Origin: Bacteroidota bacterium
GTDB taxonomy: Bacteria > Bacteroidota > Bacteroidia > Bacteroidales > Rikenellaceae
Direction: 5' to 3'
Length of the DNA stretch: 47,718 nucleotides
Assembly: GCA_023443765.1 (NCBI GenBank)
Contig: JAEZTA010000015.1
Span: 1 to 47,718, forward strand
Made by a program: the position numbers and the translations under genes
Notes under the pieces: model-generated
Databases searched by the model: none
What the model saw: the letters and a program-made list of their open reading frames with translations, nothing else
Told to the model about the DNA's origin: nothing
Part shown: in pieces, positions 23,614-32,386 of the stretch
How positions within the stretch are numbered: the first letter of the stretch is position 1
How the letters are laid out: each line of letters opens with the position of its first letter

Positions 23614-26600
23614 ATGATACGATTGCGTACATTAACCCCTCCCCGCCTTCTGCTATGGCTGTCGTGCCTCGTGCTGTCGGCGGCGTTCCTGCCGGAACGG
23701 GCTTCCGCGGCCGAGAAACAGCCGGTCAAGATACAGGGAAAGGTCGTCGACGAGGATAACAACCCGTTGGCCGGCGTGGCCGTCATTGTTCCCGGAACGA
23801 CGGTGGGAACCAATACGGATGCCAACGGGCAGTTTGCGCTGATGGTCCAGCCGACGGTCAAGGAACTGGAATTCACCTTTATCGGGATGCGTCCGCAACG
23901 GGTGACGCTTAACGGGCGCATGCTCATCAACGTGGTGATGGAGAACGACCAGACGGAGATCGAGACCGTCGTCGTGACTGGTTACGGCAACATCACGCGC
24001 GAAGCCTATACGGGTTCGGCCAGCGTGATCGGGGCGTCGAAGATCGGAACCCGCGCCATCGCCTCGGTCGAGAATGTGATCCGCGGCAACGTCGCCGGAG
24101 CCATCGTCACCTCCTCGGGCCAGCCCGGCGAAGTGAACGATGTCCGCCTGCGCGGTATCGGCTCGATGAACGGCAGCAACCAGCCCCTTTACGTCGTCGA
24201 CGGCGTCATCTGGGACCTGGATAACGTTTCCGGAACCGACATGTCGGCCAACAACCCGCTCAACGCTCTCAATCCGTCGGATATCGAGAGTACGACGGTG
24301 CTGCGCGATGCGGCGTCGGCGTCGCTCTATGGTTCGCGCGGAGCGAACGGCGTGATCGTCATCACGACCAAGCAGGGGAAGACGGGCGACAAGATGTCGG
24401 TCAACGTGTCGGTGCAGGGCGGCGTTTCGATCATGTCGCGTTATCCCGAACTGGTCAGCGGACGGGAGTTCGCCGACCTGTGGGTCGAGGGCAAGATGCA
24501 CGCCAATATCCAGAGCGCGATGATCGAGGACTCGGGAGGCTCGTCGATTCCCCGCACGCAGCTTGTCGAGGTGCTGAACGGGCTTTACAAGGACAAGAAC
24601 GGCTATACGTTCAAGGGCCGCAATTTCAACGAACTCCAGAAAGTCGCCCGGCAGCAGTTCAACGCCCTGTTCCAGATGCCGACGGGCGACGGGGGATACC
24701 GTACGTACGACTATTTCGGCGACGATTACGACAAGTTGCCCAATACCGACTGGTATGACAAGATCAGCCGCGCTGCGCCTTTCGTGAAGATCAATGCCTC
24801 GGTGTCGGGAGGAACCAAGGCGATGCGTTATTACGCCTCGCTCGAATACATGAACCAGCAGGGTGTGATCATCAACAGCCAGCTCAAGCGCGAAGCCATC
24901 CGCATCAAGCTCAATTCCGACGACCGGAAGAAGTTTTTCAACTGGGGCCTGAATACCTATGTGGCCAACGCCGTGCAGTCGGGCCCGATGTCGGGCGGCA
25001 CGTCGTACAGCACCCCGATGTATGCGGCGATCCGCCTGCCGTCGGTGATTCCGGCTTACCTGGAGGACGGCTCCTACAACTTCGCTTTCCCGTCGAACAT
25101 CCTCAATTCGAACCACAATCCGGTGGCCAGCGCCAGGGAGAACGAGAACCGGAAACCGCAGTTGAACCTCACGGTGTCGGGCAACATCCGCTTTAACTTC
25201 ACCGACTGGCTGAGCCTCTCTTCCAACATGTCGGTTTACTACCTCGGATTGCAGCGCCACACCTATTACAACAGCGAGTTCGGCGAAGGCTACCAGTACG
25301 ACGGCCGGCTTACCGAGCGCGACGTGCACCGCACGAAGCTGACCAATACCACGATGCTTTTCGTCGACAAGACCTTCGCCAAAAAGCACCGGCTCAACGT
25401 ATCGCTCGGCTTCGAGATCGAGGACCTCGACTACAAGTACCGTGAAACCTCCGTGGCGCGCTTTCTCAACGACGACAACACATATCTCTCCGACGGCTCG
25501 GTGGTCACGGGCTGGAAGGGCGGCGGTTACGATTACGGACAGTTTTCGCTCATCTCGAAGGCCGATTACTCCTACGATTCGCGCTATTACCTTTCGGCCT
25601 CGTTCCGGCAGGACCGCTCCTCACGCTTCGCGAAGGAGCACCGCGCGGGTAACTTCTGGTCCGTGTCGGGCGCCTGGCGCATCTCGAACGAAGGCTTCTG
25701 GGAGCCGTTGCGGCAGGTCGTCAACAGCTTCCGCCTGAAAAGCAGCTACGGTATCAACGGAAACCTCCCGAACAGCTATTATTACATGTCGAGCTATTCG
25801 CCGATCAATAACATGAACAATCCCGGGGCCTCGCTTTCGACGCTGTCGTTCGAGGACCTTACGTGGGAGAAGAATGCGATCTGGAATATCGGACTCGAAT
25901 TCGGCTTCTGGGACGACCGCCTGCGCTTCTCTGCGGAGTACTACCGCCGCCGTACGGAGGACCTGCTGCTCGATCTGCCGATCTCGAACACCTCGGGATT
26001 CGCCACCAAGCTCCAGAACAGCCCCACGGCGGGTATCAAGAACCAGGGTCTGGAGTTCGAACTCAACGCTGTGCTGCTCAATACCAAAAAATGGTCGTGG
26101 AGCGTGAATGTGAACGTCGCCACGCTCAAGGCCCGCTATTTCGGACTCGAAAACTCGTTCATCGACGACAAGCAGCGCCAGATCGTGGCCAACGGTTACA
26201 GCCCGAATACATGGTGGCTGCGGCCCTATGCGGGCATCAATCCCGAGACCGGCCAGCAGCAGTATATCCGCTATACCGACGGTGTGCCCGAAGTGGTGAC
26301 CAGTACGACCGGGGTTGAATATGCAGCGACCGACAAGCAGGGCATTCCCAAATATACGGGCGGTTTTTCCACGACGATCGCTTTCAAGGGACTGGAACTG
26401 AGCGCGCTCTTCTCGTTCGCCGGCGGCCACTACATCTACGACCGCCAGGCCGCTTACACCGAGAACGACGGCAGCGACCTGGGAGCCGTTTCGGTCCGCC
26501 AGCTCGACCGCTGGACCCCGCTGCATACCGACGCCGCTGCGCCGCTGCGCATCGTGGGTTATTCGTCGCAGGCGCGCACGACGCGATTCCTCGAAAAGGG

Positions 26601-26826
26601 CGACTACCTCAAGTTGCGCAACATTTCGCTCTCCTACGATCTTCCCCGCCGGTGGATGCGGGCCATCAGCCTGGGCGGCATCCGCGTCTTCGTGCAGGCC
26701 GAAAACCTGTGGGTGCTGACCCGGATGAACGACTACGATCCCGAATTGTCGATCGACGGCTACCGCAATTACGACACCTATCCTTTTGCCGTTACCGTCA
26801 CGGGCGGTATTACCGTAACCTTTTAA
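23614..26826 (+). CDS. SusC/RagA-family TonB-dependent outer-membrane transporter
   Basis: The protein has 1,070 residues. A signal peptide (about 1-32) is followed by a carboxypeptidase-like regulatory domain (about 38-115; IQGKVVDEDNNPLAGVAVIV). A TonB box region (ETVVVTGYGN) leads to the plug (YVVDGVIWDLDNV, IESTTVLRDAASASLYGSRG). The rest is a 22-strand barrel ending GGITVTF. It imports ligand captured by the SusD partner using TonB energy. No STN anti-sigma-interacting domain is seen, so regulation by a linked anti-sigma factor is unlikely. It begins 21 bases after the hydrolase. Confidence 0.95.
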   Translation: MIRLRTLTPPRLLLWLSCLVLSAAFLPERASAAEKQPVKIQGKVVDEDNNPLAGVAVIVPGTTVGTNTDANGQFALMVQPTVKELEFTFIGMRPQRVTLNGRMLINVVMENDQTEIETVVVTGYGNITREAYTGSASVIGASKIGTRAIASVENVIRGNVAGAIVTSSGQPGEVNDVRLRGIGSMNGSNQPLYVVDGVIWDLDNVSGTDMSANNPLNALNPSDIESTTVLRDAASASLYGSRGANGVIVITTKQGKTGDKMSVNVSVQGGVSIMSRYPELVSGREFADLWVEGKMHANIQSAMIEDSGGSSIPRTQLVEVLNGLYKDKNGYTFKGRNFNELQKVARQQFNALFQMPTGDGGYRTYDYFGDDYDKLPNTDWYDKISRAAPFVKINASVSGGTKAMRYYASLEYMNQQGVIINSQLKREAIRIKLNSDDRKKFFNWGLNTYVANAVQSGPMSGGTSYSTPMYAAIRLPSVIPAYLEDGSYNFAFPSNILNSNHNPVASARENENRKPQLNLTVSGNIRFNFTDWLSLSSNMSVYYLGLQRHTYYNSEFGEGYQYDGRLTERDVHRTKLTNTTMLFVDKTFAKKHRLNVSLGFEIEDLDYKYRETSVARFLNDDNTYLSDGSVVTGWKGGGYDYGQFSLISKADYSYDSRYYLSASFRQDRSSRFAKEHRAGNFWSVSGAWRISNEGFWEPLRQVVNSFRLKSSYGINGNLPNSYYYMSSYSPINNMNNPGASLSTLSFEDLTWEKNAIWNIGLEFGFWDDRLRFSAEYYRRRTEDLLLDLPISNTSGFATKLQNSPTAGIKNQGLEFELNAVLLNTKKWSWSVNVNVATLKARYFGLENSFIDDKQRQIVANGYSPNTWWLRPYAGINPETGQQQYIRYTDGVPEVVTSTTGVEYAATDKQGIPKYTGGFSTTIAFKGLELSALFSFAGGHYIYDRQAAYTENDGSDLGAVSVRQLDRWTPLHTDAAAPLRIVGYSSQARTTRFLEKGDYLKLRNISLSYDLPRRWMRAISLGGIRVFVQAENLWVLTRMNDYDPELSIDGYRNYDTYPFAVTVTGGITVTF

Positions 26827-26837
26827 ACGACACAGCC

Positions 26838-28391
26838 ATGAAAAGAATATTTACGGGCGCGGCGCTCTGTTTCTCCCTGATTCTCGCCTCCTGTTCGGAT
26901 TTCCTCGACAGGGACCCTTACGAAGACTATACCGACGGGGATATGCTGGGATCGGTCGAGGGCCTGAATACGCTGCTCAACGGCGCTTACGATATTGTGA
27001 AGGGCCGCTATTACTACGGGGCGCTGATGTACCAGTACGAGGCGTCCAAAGGGTGTGATTTCTTCATCCGCGATGTCGGAGGCGGAACTTCGATGAGCAG
27101 CGAGGCCGGTTATTCGGCCAGTTCGACCAGCAGCGGTTCGGCCCAGTATGCCTGGCGGACGATCTATTCGGTGATCACGAACACCAACCTGATTCTGGAC
27201 AACATCGACGACAAGACGGGCGACATCAACGAGATCCGCCGCATCAAGGGCGAGGCGCTCGCGCTGCGAGGCCTTGCCTATTTCGACCTGATGCGCCTGT
27301 TTGCCTATCCGCCGCGTTTCTCCTACCTCAATCCCGAGGAGCCGGGTTACGACAAACTGACGCTCGGCGTGCCGGTCATCAAGGACTCGGATATGAGCCT
27401 CAATCCCGAGAAATATACCATCAGCCGGGAGACCGCCGAGTTCACCTACGGTTACATCCTCGACCAGCTGACCCGTGCCAAGGAGTATCTCGAAGGGCGT
27501 GCCGACCGTCAGGGATATATCAATGCCGCCACTGTGTCGGCACTGCGGATGCGCGTGCTGCTTTACATGGAGCGGTGGCGCGACGTGATCACCGAGGGCG
27601 AAGAGTGGCTCTCGAAGTACGAGGGCAACTACACACTGCTCACCTACGAGAACTACCCGTACAATTACTACAAGCGTTTCAATTCCGAGAGCATCTGGGA
27701 ACTGAACTATTCGGAAGCCAACAGCCTCATGGCGAATTCGCTGAACCACTGGGTGCGCAAGCCGACGGACGACGATCCCGAGTCGGCGACCTACGGTCAG
27801 GTGGTGAAGAATACGGGCTATGCCCGCGTGGGATTCATGTATGAAAATCCCGACAACGGGCTGCCGTTTCTGAAATCGGACCCCAACGACATCCGGCTGG
27901 TGTGGCTCTGCGAACTGGGTGTACAGGACCATCCCGAGTACACGGGATGCCGGAAATATGTGGGCGACCCGTTCCACAGCACGCATAACATTCCGATCGT
28001 GCGCCTTCCGGAGATTTACCTGACGCTCGCCGAAGCCTATTACAACGTTTCGGAGTTCACGGCGGCCGGGAATTATGCCAGCCGCGTGTCGCAGGTGCGT
28101 CGCGCAACCGACATTGCGGGCAGCGACATCACGGCGATTTACGGCGAACGCCGCCGGGAGTTCATGCTCGAAGGGCAGAACTACTGGGACATGTTCCGCC
28201 GCGGCCAGAACATCCGCAACCGGCAGTATATCGAGCTGGCAAGCAACGGTTCGATCACCTTCGGATCGACGACCTCGCAGCACTACCGGACGGTTTACCC
28301 CATTCCGCTGCGCGAGATGAATGCCAATCCCGCAATCCGCAACCAGCAGAATCCGGGCTATGCCGACTGGGTTGCCGGCGGTGAAGAGTAA
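26838..28391 (+). CDS. SusD/RagB-family surface lipoprotein
   Basis: The protein has 517 residues. It has a lipoprotein signal peptide with lipobox LASC. The mature start DFLDRDPYEDYTDGD and the LNGAYDIVKG helix are typical of SusD. TPR-like helices follow. The C-terminal segment with RRREFMLEGQNYWDMFRRG and YPIPLREMNANP completes the family pattern. It acts as the lid of the SusC barrel and binds the nutrient. ATG 26838 is chosen; an in-frame upstream start would overlap susC. The ligand cannot be predicted; no other SusD or glycan-degrading enzymes adjoin. Confidence 0.93.
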   Translation: MKRIFTGAALCFSLILASCSDFLDRDPYEDYTDGDMLGSVEGLNTLLNGAYDIVKGRYYYGALMYQYEASKGCDFFIRDVGGGTSMSSEAGYSASSTSSGSAQYAWRTIYSVITNTNLILDNIDDKTGDINEIRRIKGEALALRGLAYFDLMRLFAYPPRFSYLNPEEPGYDKLTLGVPVIKDSDMSLNPEKYTISRETAEFTYGYILDQLTRAKEYLEGRADRQGYINAATVSALRMRVLLYMERWRDVITEGEEWLSKYEGNYTLLTYENYPYNYYKRFNSESIWELNYSEANSLMANSLNHWVRKPTDDDPESATYGQVVKNTGYARVGFMYENPDNGLPFLKSDPNDIRLVWLCELGVQDHPEYTGCRKYVGDPFHSTHNIPIVRLPEIYLTLAEAYYNVSEFTAAGNYASRVSQVRRATDIAGSDITAIYGERRREFMLEGQNYWDMFRRGQNIRNRQYIELASNGSITFGSTTSQHYRTVYPIPLREMNANPAIRNQQNPGYADWVAGGEE

Positions 28392-28421
28392 TGACAGCGA
28401 TAATTTAAAAAACAAAGACAT

Positions 28422-30302
28422 ATGAAACGAATCTTAGCAATAAGTGCAATGCTCGTTGCCGGACTCATCTCCCTGGCCGGATGCAGCGACGACGACCTGG
28501 AAATCACGCGCGATTTCGAAATCGACTCCGACGAGGCGGTTTACGACAGCGAGACCAATACGATCAACTTCAAGGGTGCGCGCAGTACGGCGAGCATCCG
28601 CGTTGTGACCGAGGACGCTACCGGAAAGTGGGATGCCCGCTGTCCGACCGACGACCTGTGGTGCTCGTTCAGCAAGGACCGAGACCAACTGGTCGTGACG
28701 GTGGCCGACAATGCGACCGATGTCGCGAGGCGTTCGCACATCACGATCGTGCTCGGCGGGGAGGAGCGCACGGTCAACGTGGTGCAGGATTATATCCGCA
28801 AACTCAATTTCGCTTCGGAGCGGCAGACCGTGGGAGCGGCTTCGGGCAGTTATAAAATCGGGATCACCACCAACATTCTGCCGGAAAACCTCTCGTTCGA
28901 GATCCGTGACGAGCAGGGGAATCCCGCGGAGGCTGATTTCTGGCTCGAAAAGGGCGACTATGCCGACGGAATGCTGAGTTTCAGCGTGCATAAGAACCGT
29001 TCGGAGACCGAGGACCGCGTTGCGCAGCTCGTGGTGAGCGGCGACGAAGCGCAGGCCGTCCTAACCGTGACGCAGAACATGGCTTCGGGCAAACCTTATG
29101 TCGTTTCACTGGCGGAACTCAACTATGAATTCGACACCTGCCTGAGCTATGAAATCTGGGACCGGACGAACAACATCAAGGTGGGCAACATCTGCCGCGA
29201 GTACCTGCTCAAGGGGTCGCCGACCGGGGTCAGCGTGCAGACCGTCGGTGTGGTGGTCTATCCCATCCGCAAGGGGGTTGTCGATCATACGAACGGATTC
29301 GTGCTGGCGACCATCGACCATGCGACGGGCAATGTGACGCCCGACGGCGGCTCGTTGATGTGGAACAGTTCGATCAACAGCCAGACCGCCGGCAAGGAGA
29401 TGATCGCGTCCTATGTTCCGGGAACGCTGGCTTCGCTGCCTGGGACGATCTATATCCCGCTGGGCGGAAGCACCTTCGGGGTCGATCCGCTCGACGACGA
29501 GGACAAGGAATACGCCGTGGAGGCCGAGATCGCGCCGTGGGTGGTCACCGACCGTCGCGAAGGCGCCGAGATCGCCGACCGCGGAACCTCCGACGAGTTC
29601 GAATACCGCGTGGTGAAGGTGGGCAACCAGTACTGGTTCGCCGACAACCTGAAGACGACGCGTTTCAAGGACGGCACGCCGATTCCGAGTAATAACTGGA
29701 CCGCAACTTCCACGATCGAAGGCCCGCAGTGCGCTTCGGCGGGATATACCTCCGACGGAACGAGCTATTCGAACGCCAATGCCAATGCCGTAACTGCGGC
29801 AGCCGAGGCCGTGCGCAATGAAACGGGACCGGTGTTCAATTATCTGGCATTGTTCAACTACGCTCCGGCCGACCTGACGAATGCCTTTGCCGGACCGTTT
29901 AACGATGTGCTGGCGCCCGAAGGCTGGAGCGTTCCGACGCGCGAGGAGTTTACGATTCTGAGCAACTACATTACGCAGTGTTCGGAGAAGCCCGAATCCG
30001 ATCCCAAACTCGAATTGGTGCTCAACACCAAGTATGAAACTTCGGCGTCAAACATCACGGGCTTCGGGGCGACCTGTTACCGTTACCGTTCGGCTACGGG
30101 AACCAATTCGTCGAACGGCATTCACTATGCCGTTGCCGACGGTTACAGTTTTGCCGGCAAGGCCGGGGCGGGCGAGGCTTCGGACCATAAGACCGTCGTT
30201 TTTTGCTGCGGCAAGGATGCGAGCACGACTTTCCGCACGGCGGAGGTCCGCTGGGGCGTCTATGTCCGCTGCATCCAACGCAATCCCTCCCTGGGGCAAT
30301 AG
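28422..30302 (+). CDS. FISUMP-domain surface lipoprotein of the SusCD unit
   Basis: The protein has 626 residues. A lipoprotein signal (lipobox LAGC) is followed by an acidic start. One or two BACON-like beta domains cover about 30-215 (TASIRVVTEDATGKW, LVVTVADNAT, VLTVTQNM). A further domain spans about 220-390. The C-terminal region from about 394 (EYRVVKVGNQYWFADNLKT) matches the Fibrobacter succinogenes major paralogous domain, found in many surface lipoproteins of unknown function. BACON domains often sit in carbohydrate- or mucin-binding proteins. It probably acts as an extra ligand-binding lipoprotein for the SusCD pair. A hairpin follows the stop. Confidence 0.75.
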   Translation: MKRILAISAMLVAGLISLAGCSDDDLEITRDFEIDSDEAVYDSETNTINFKGARSTASIRVVTEDATGKWDARCPTDDLWCSFSKDRDQLVVTVADNATDVARRSHITIVLGGEERTVNVVQDYIRKLNFASERQTVGAASGSYKIGITTNILPENLSFEIRDEQGNPAEADFWLEKGDYADGMLSFSVHKNRSETEDRVAQLVVSGDEAQAVLTVTQNMASGKPYVVSLAELNYEFDTCLSYEIWDRTNNIKVGNICREYLLKGSPTGVSVQTVGVVVYPIRKGVVDHTNGFVLATIDHATGNVTPDGGSLMWNSSINSQTAGKEMIASYVPGTLASLPGTIYIPLGGSTFGVDPLDDEDKEYAVEAEIAPWVVTDRREGAEIADRGTSDEFEYRVVKVGNQYWFADNLKTTRFKDGTPIPSNNWTATSTIEGPQCASAGYTSDGTSYSNANANAVTAAAEAVRNETGPVFNYLALFNYAPADLTNAFAGPFNDVLAPEGWSVPTREEFTILSNYITQCSEKPESDPKLELVLNTKYETSASNITGFGATCYRYRSATGTNSSNGIHYAVADGYSFAGKAGAGEASDHKTVVFCCGKDASTTFRTAEVRWGVYVRCIQRNPSLGQ

Positions 30303-30318
30303 GTTTTCCGGGGAAATG

Positions 30319-30350
30319 AACGGGGCGGCTCCTTGCGGGGCCGCCCTGTT
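30319..30350 (+). terminator. GC-rich hairpin after the SusCD unit
   Basis: AACGGGGCGGC (30319-30329) pairs with GCCGCCCTGTT (30340-30350), including one G-T pair. There is only a short T-run after it (GTTCGT), so it is a moderate terminator. Confidence 0.6.
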
Positions 30351-30362
30351 CGTACAGCCGGG

Positions 30363-30394
30363 TTTGGATAAAACCGGAAAATTGGCTAACTTTG
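30363..30394 (+). promoter_or_regulatory. Promoter of the YhcH-family gene
   Basis: TTTG (30363-30366), 20 bases, then TAACTTTG (30387-30394). Both elements and the spacing match the Bacteroidetes consensus. The start codon is 80 bases downstream. Confidence 0.75.
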
Positions 30395-30474
30395 TAACCA
30401 CGCCGGGCGGATGTACCGATCCGGGCGGCGAATACGGAATCCGAAAACGCAAAAACGATAAATAACGTAAAACT

Positions 30475-30924
30475 ATGATTTTAGACTCTCTGAAAAACAG
30501 CGCGCTCTACTACGGTGTAAGCCCGCGCATGAAACAGGCGTTCGAACTGATCGCTTCGACCGATTGGACGGCGATGGAGCCGGGTATCCACGAACTCGAC
30601 GGCAAGGACATCTACGTCAACGTAATGGAGCGCGAGCTGAAGCAGAAGCCCGATGCCAAGCTCGAAATCCACAACGAGTACATCGACATCCAGGTTCTGA
30701 TCCGGGGCGTGGAGGAGTCGTTCGGCTGGAGCGAGCGCAAGGATCTCAAGCTGCCGCTCGGCGAATTCAGCGTCGAGAAGGATATTCAGCTCTTCGATGA
30801 CGTGCCGCAGACCTATTACACCTTGCGTCCGGGTCAGTTTACGGTGCTTTTCCCCGAGGATGGACACGCTCCGATGGTGGGTGAGGGCGACGTACGCAAG
30901 ATCATCGTCAAGGTGCGCAAATAA
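30475..30924 (+). CDS. YhcH/YjgK/YiaL (DUF386) family protein
   Basis: The protein has 149 residues, the usual length. It starts MILDSLKNSALYYGVSPRM and has the metal-binding cupin-like features KLEIHNEYIDIQVLIRG and FPEDGHAP. Members include EbgC, YhcH and TabA, thought to act on anomers or epimers of sugars (for example N-acylneuraminate pathways) or in toxin-antitoxin control. Here no sialic-acid genes adjoin, so the sugar role is unproven. The gene has its own promoter and stands alone; the 49-bp palindrome 31 bases after the stop may end the transcript. Confidence 0.88.
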   Translation: MILDSLKNSALYYGVSPRMKQAFELIASTDWTAMEPGIHELDGKDIYVNVMERELKQKPDAKLEIHNEYIDIQVLIRGVEESFGWSERKDLKLPLGEFSVEKDIQLFDDVPQTYYTLRPGQFTVLFPEDGHAPMVGEGDVRKIIVKVRK

Positions 30925-30955
30925 GCGCGTCGGCGAGACCGTTCAGGGCCGGAAT

Positions 30956-31004
30956 TTGAACTGTACCCCAAAAGTTGGATAAAAACTTTTGGGGTGCAGT
31001 TCAA
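30956..31004. mobile_element. 49-bp palindrome resembling abutted insertion-sequence ends
   Basis: Two 21-base arms (30956-30976 and 30984-31004) match in inverted orientation at 20 of 21 positions around the spacer GGATAAA. Each arm reads TTGAACTG(T/C)ACCCC from the outside inward. This is like the terminal repeats of IS3-type elements as I recall them. It is a plausible internally deleted relic (both ends, no transposase). No target duplication is visible. It could also act as a bidirectional terminator. Confidence 0.6.
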
Positions 31005-31174
31005 TCAGGGTGAGCATCCGGGCCAGATCGCGGCCCGGAAATTTGTCGGTGGCGACCGACCGCGAAATGACGATGCCGCCCGAACCGGCGATGTCCTGCA
31101 CGAAGCGCATCGTGACGAACTGGCCGATGCTTGTGGCGAAGACAGAGCAGCGTCGAGCCGATGAAGAGCCGCAT
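31005..31174 (-). pseudogene. Remnant of a Bcr/CflA-type MFS drug transporter
   Basis: On the - strand, from the ATG ending at 31174, the translation gives MRLFIGSTLLC. After a frameshift near 31147 it gives FATSIGQFVTMRFVQDIAGS, followed by GGIVISRSVATDKFPGRDLA and then RMLTLI. The Arg-phenylalanine-Gln, GGIV and SR-x-x-x-D spacing matches transmembrane helices 4-5 of Bcr/CflA multidrug transporters. Only about 55 codons survive. The 3' side stops exactly at the 49-bp palindrome and the 5' side dissolves into non-coding sequence. It is clearly non-functional. The family call is from pattern memory. Confidence 0.65.
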
Positions 31175-31387
31175 GACTGCGACGCAAAATTACGCCGAAT
31201 TATCCCTTCCGGACCAGTCTTTTGTTGCCGGGTGTTAGTTCATTTCCGGCATATCCTCACAACCTGTACGTCCTTGTTTCAGCCTGTTTTCAGCCTATCC
31301 GGGACGGGCGCGGGCGGGTTTGCGGCGAAGAAAGGAGACTTCGCCCAGTTTCTGGTCGGAAATGAACAAAAAGAATTTTGCAGCAGG
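31175..31387. other. Gene-free stretch with hairpin and inverted repeat
   Basis: No credible gene is present. A hairpin GGCGAAG/CTTCGCC lies at 31324-31345. An 11-bp inverted repeat GTTCATTTCCG (31238-31248) / CGGAAATGAAC (31357-31367) spans the region. It may be further debris of the element that removed the transporter gene. Confidence 0.35.
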
Positions 31388-31419
31388 TTTGCTAAGTTCC
31401 GTATTTTGTACTAAATTTG
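31388..31419 (+). promoter_or_regulatory. Promoter of the small secreted protein gene
   Basis: TTTG (31388-31391), 20 bases, then TAAATTTG (31412-31419): full consensus match. The transcript should begin near 31426, which supports ATG 31443 over the longer reading frame from 31320. Confidence 0.75.
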
Positions 31420-31442
31420 TCGTACGGGTATTCCCGGATAAC

Positions 31443-31826
31443 ATGAAAACATCGGCATTTATATTCCTATTTTTACTGGTTTCCTCCCTGTCGTCCGCGA
31501 TGGATTCGGGGGTGAAGGACGCTTTCCCGGCCTATCCCGGGACCCTGCAGACGTCGGAGAGTTTCTCCGTCGGCTCGAAGTATGCCGATTTTCTGGCCGT
31601 GGAAACCGTCCAGACAGCTATTCCCGCTCCCATGCGCGCCCTGCGCAAGCAGATGGAGAGCCAGCAGCGGGTCTACGGCGGAAGCCGTGACGTTTATTTC
31701 GGACGGCATTTTTCGCTGGTGCAGGGTTGCTGTACGCAATACGTCGTTTCCCTGTTGTCGGGCGGTCAGGCTGCCGAGCCTTTCCATCACGCCGACTACC
31801 TCAAATTCGGCATTCTGGTCATTTAG
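31443..31826 (+). CDS. Small exported protein of unknown function
   Basis: The protein has 127 residues. A signal peptide covers about 1-19 (MKTSAFIFLFLLVSSLSSA). The mature part is about 108 residues, of mixed composition, with a paired cysteine (VQGCCTQYVVSLLSGG) and a C-terminal hydrophobic LKFGILVI. I recognise no family. It has its own consensus promoter and stands alone between decayed sequence and the decarboxylase unit. The imperfect hairpin at 31851-31874 may end its transcript. Confidence 0.6.
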   Translation: MKTSAFIFLFLLVSSLSSAMDSGVKDAFPAYPGTLQTSESFSVGSKYADFLAVETVQTAIPAPMRALRKQMESQQRVYGGSRDVYFGRHFSLVQGCCTQYVVSLLSGGQAAEPFHHADYLKFGILVI

Positions 31827-31850
31827 CCGTCAAATCCCTTTGTTATTGTC

Positions 31851-31874
31851 GTAGGTGCACTGTGTGCATCCTAC
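31851..31874 (+). terminator. Imperfect hairpin after the small secreted gene
   Basis: GTAGGTGCAC pairs with GTGCATCCTAC across a 3-base loop with one bulged base, followed by TTCGGATTTTCG. It is a weak terminator candidate. Confidence 0.4.
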
Positions 31875-32014
31875 TTCGGATTTTCGTGTGCGAACCGGTT
31901 CCGGCGACTGCATCGAGGCTGATGCGGCGCGGAGAACTACCTCAGGCGTGCTTTGCCGTATGCCACCGCATTTCGCGCACACCCCAATGGCAAAACTTTG
32001 ACGAATACAAAAAA

Positions 32015-32386
32015 ATGGACCTGATTTATATCATAAAGGAGACATCGCTGATGATGGGCTTCACGTTCCTTGTAGGAATCGCCTTTGCATATGTGCTTAA
32101 GGCAATGACGTTTTTCTTTTCCGGCCTTAGCGAAAAGGGCCTGTCGGCTGTGCTGAAAAATGGCCGGGTATGGCGCCGCGCCTACCGGATGGACATTGCC
32201 CGCACCTACCGCTATATCCGCACGGTTACCCGCCTCGACGGGGGATTCATAACCGGGGACGCCAAGTCCGATGCGGACCATGGGATGGACGGACTGGCCG
32301 AATATCACCTCGGCAACCTCGAAGACTCTGCAAAACAGGATAAGGAAATGAGCTGTTTATACGAACTCCACCATGGAAAAATTTGA
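32015..32386 (+). CDS. One-helix membrane protein overlapping the decarboxylase beta subunit gene
   Basis: The protein has 123 residues. One membrane helix lies at about 13-36 (MMGFTFLVGIAFAYVLKAMTFFF). The rest is hydrophilic and probably cytoplasmic (RTYRYIRTVTRLDGGFITG and an acidic, His-containing tail). Its last 14 bases overlap the start of the oadB-like gene, so the two are translationally coupled. Position and topology recall the small gamma subunit (OadG) of sodium-pumping decarboxylases, but I see no OadG sequence similarity, so the name is withheld. ATG 32015 is the first start compatible with a terminal helix. Confidence 0.6.
   Translation: MDLIYIIKETSLMMGFTFLVGIAFAYVLKAMTFFFSGLSEKGLSAVLKNGRVWRRAYRMDIARTYRYIRTVTRLDGGFITGDAKSDADHGMDGLAEYHLGNLEDSAKQDKEMSCLYELHHGKI

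Noticed and set aside
31320..31442. Longer N-terminus for the small exported protein (start at 31320)
   Set aside because: It would lie upstream of the consensus promoter at 31388-31419 and would hide the signal peptide.
32015..32386. Calling the one-helix protein OadG
   Set aside because: Only position and topology agree; I see no gamma-subunit sequence motif.
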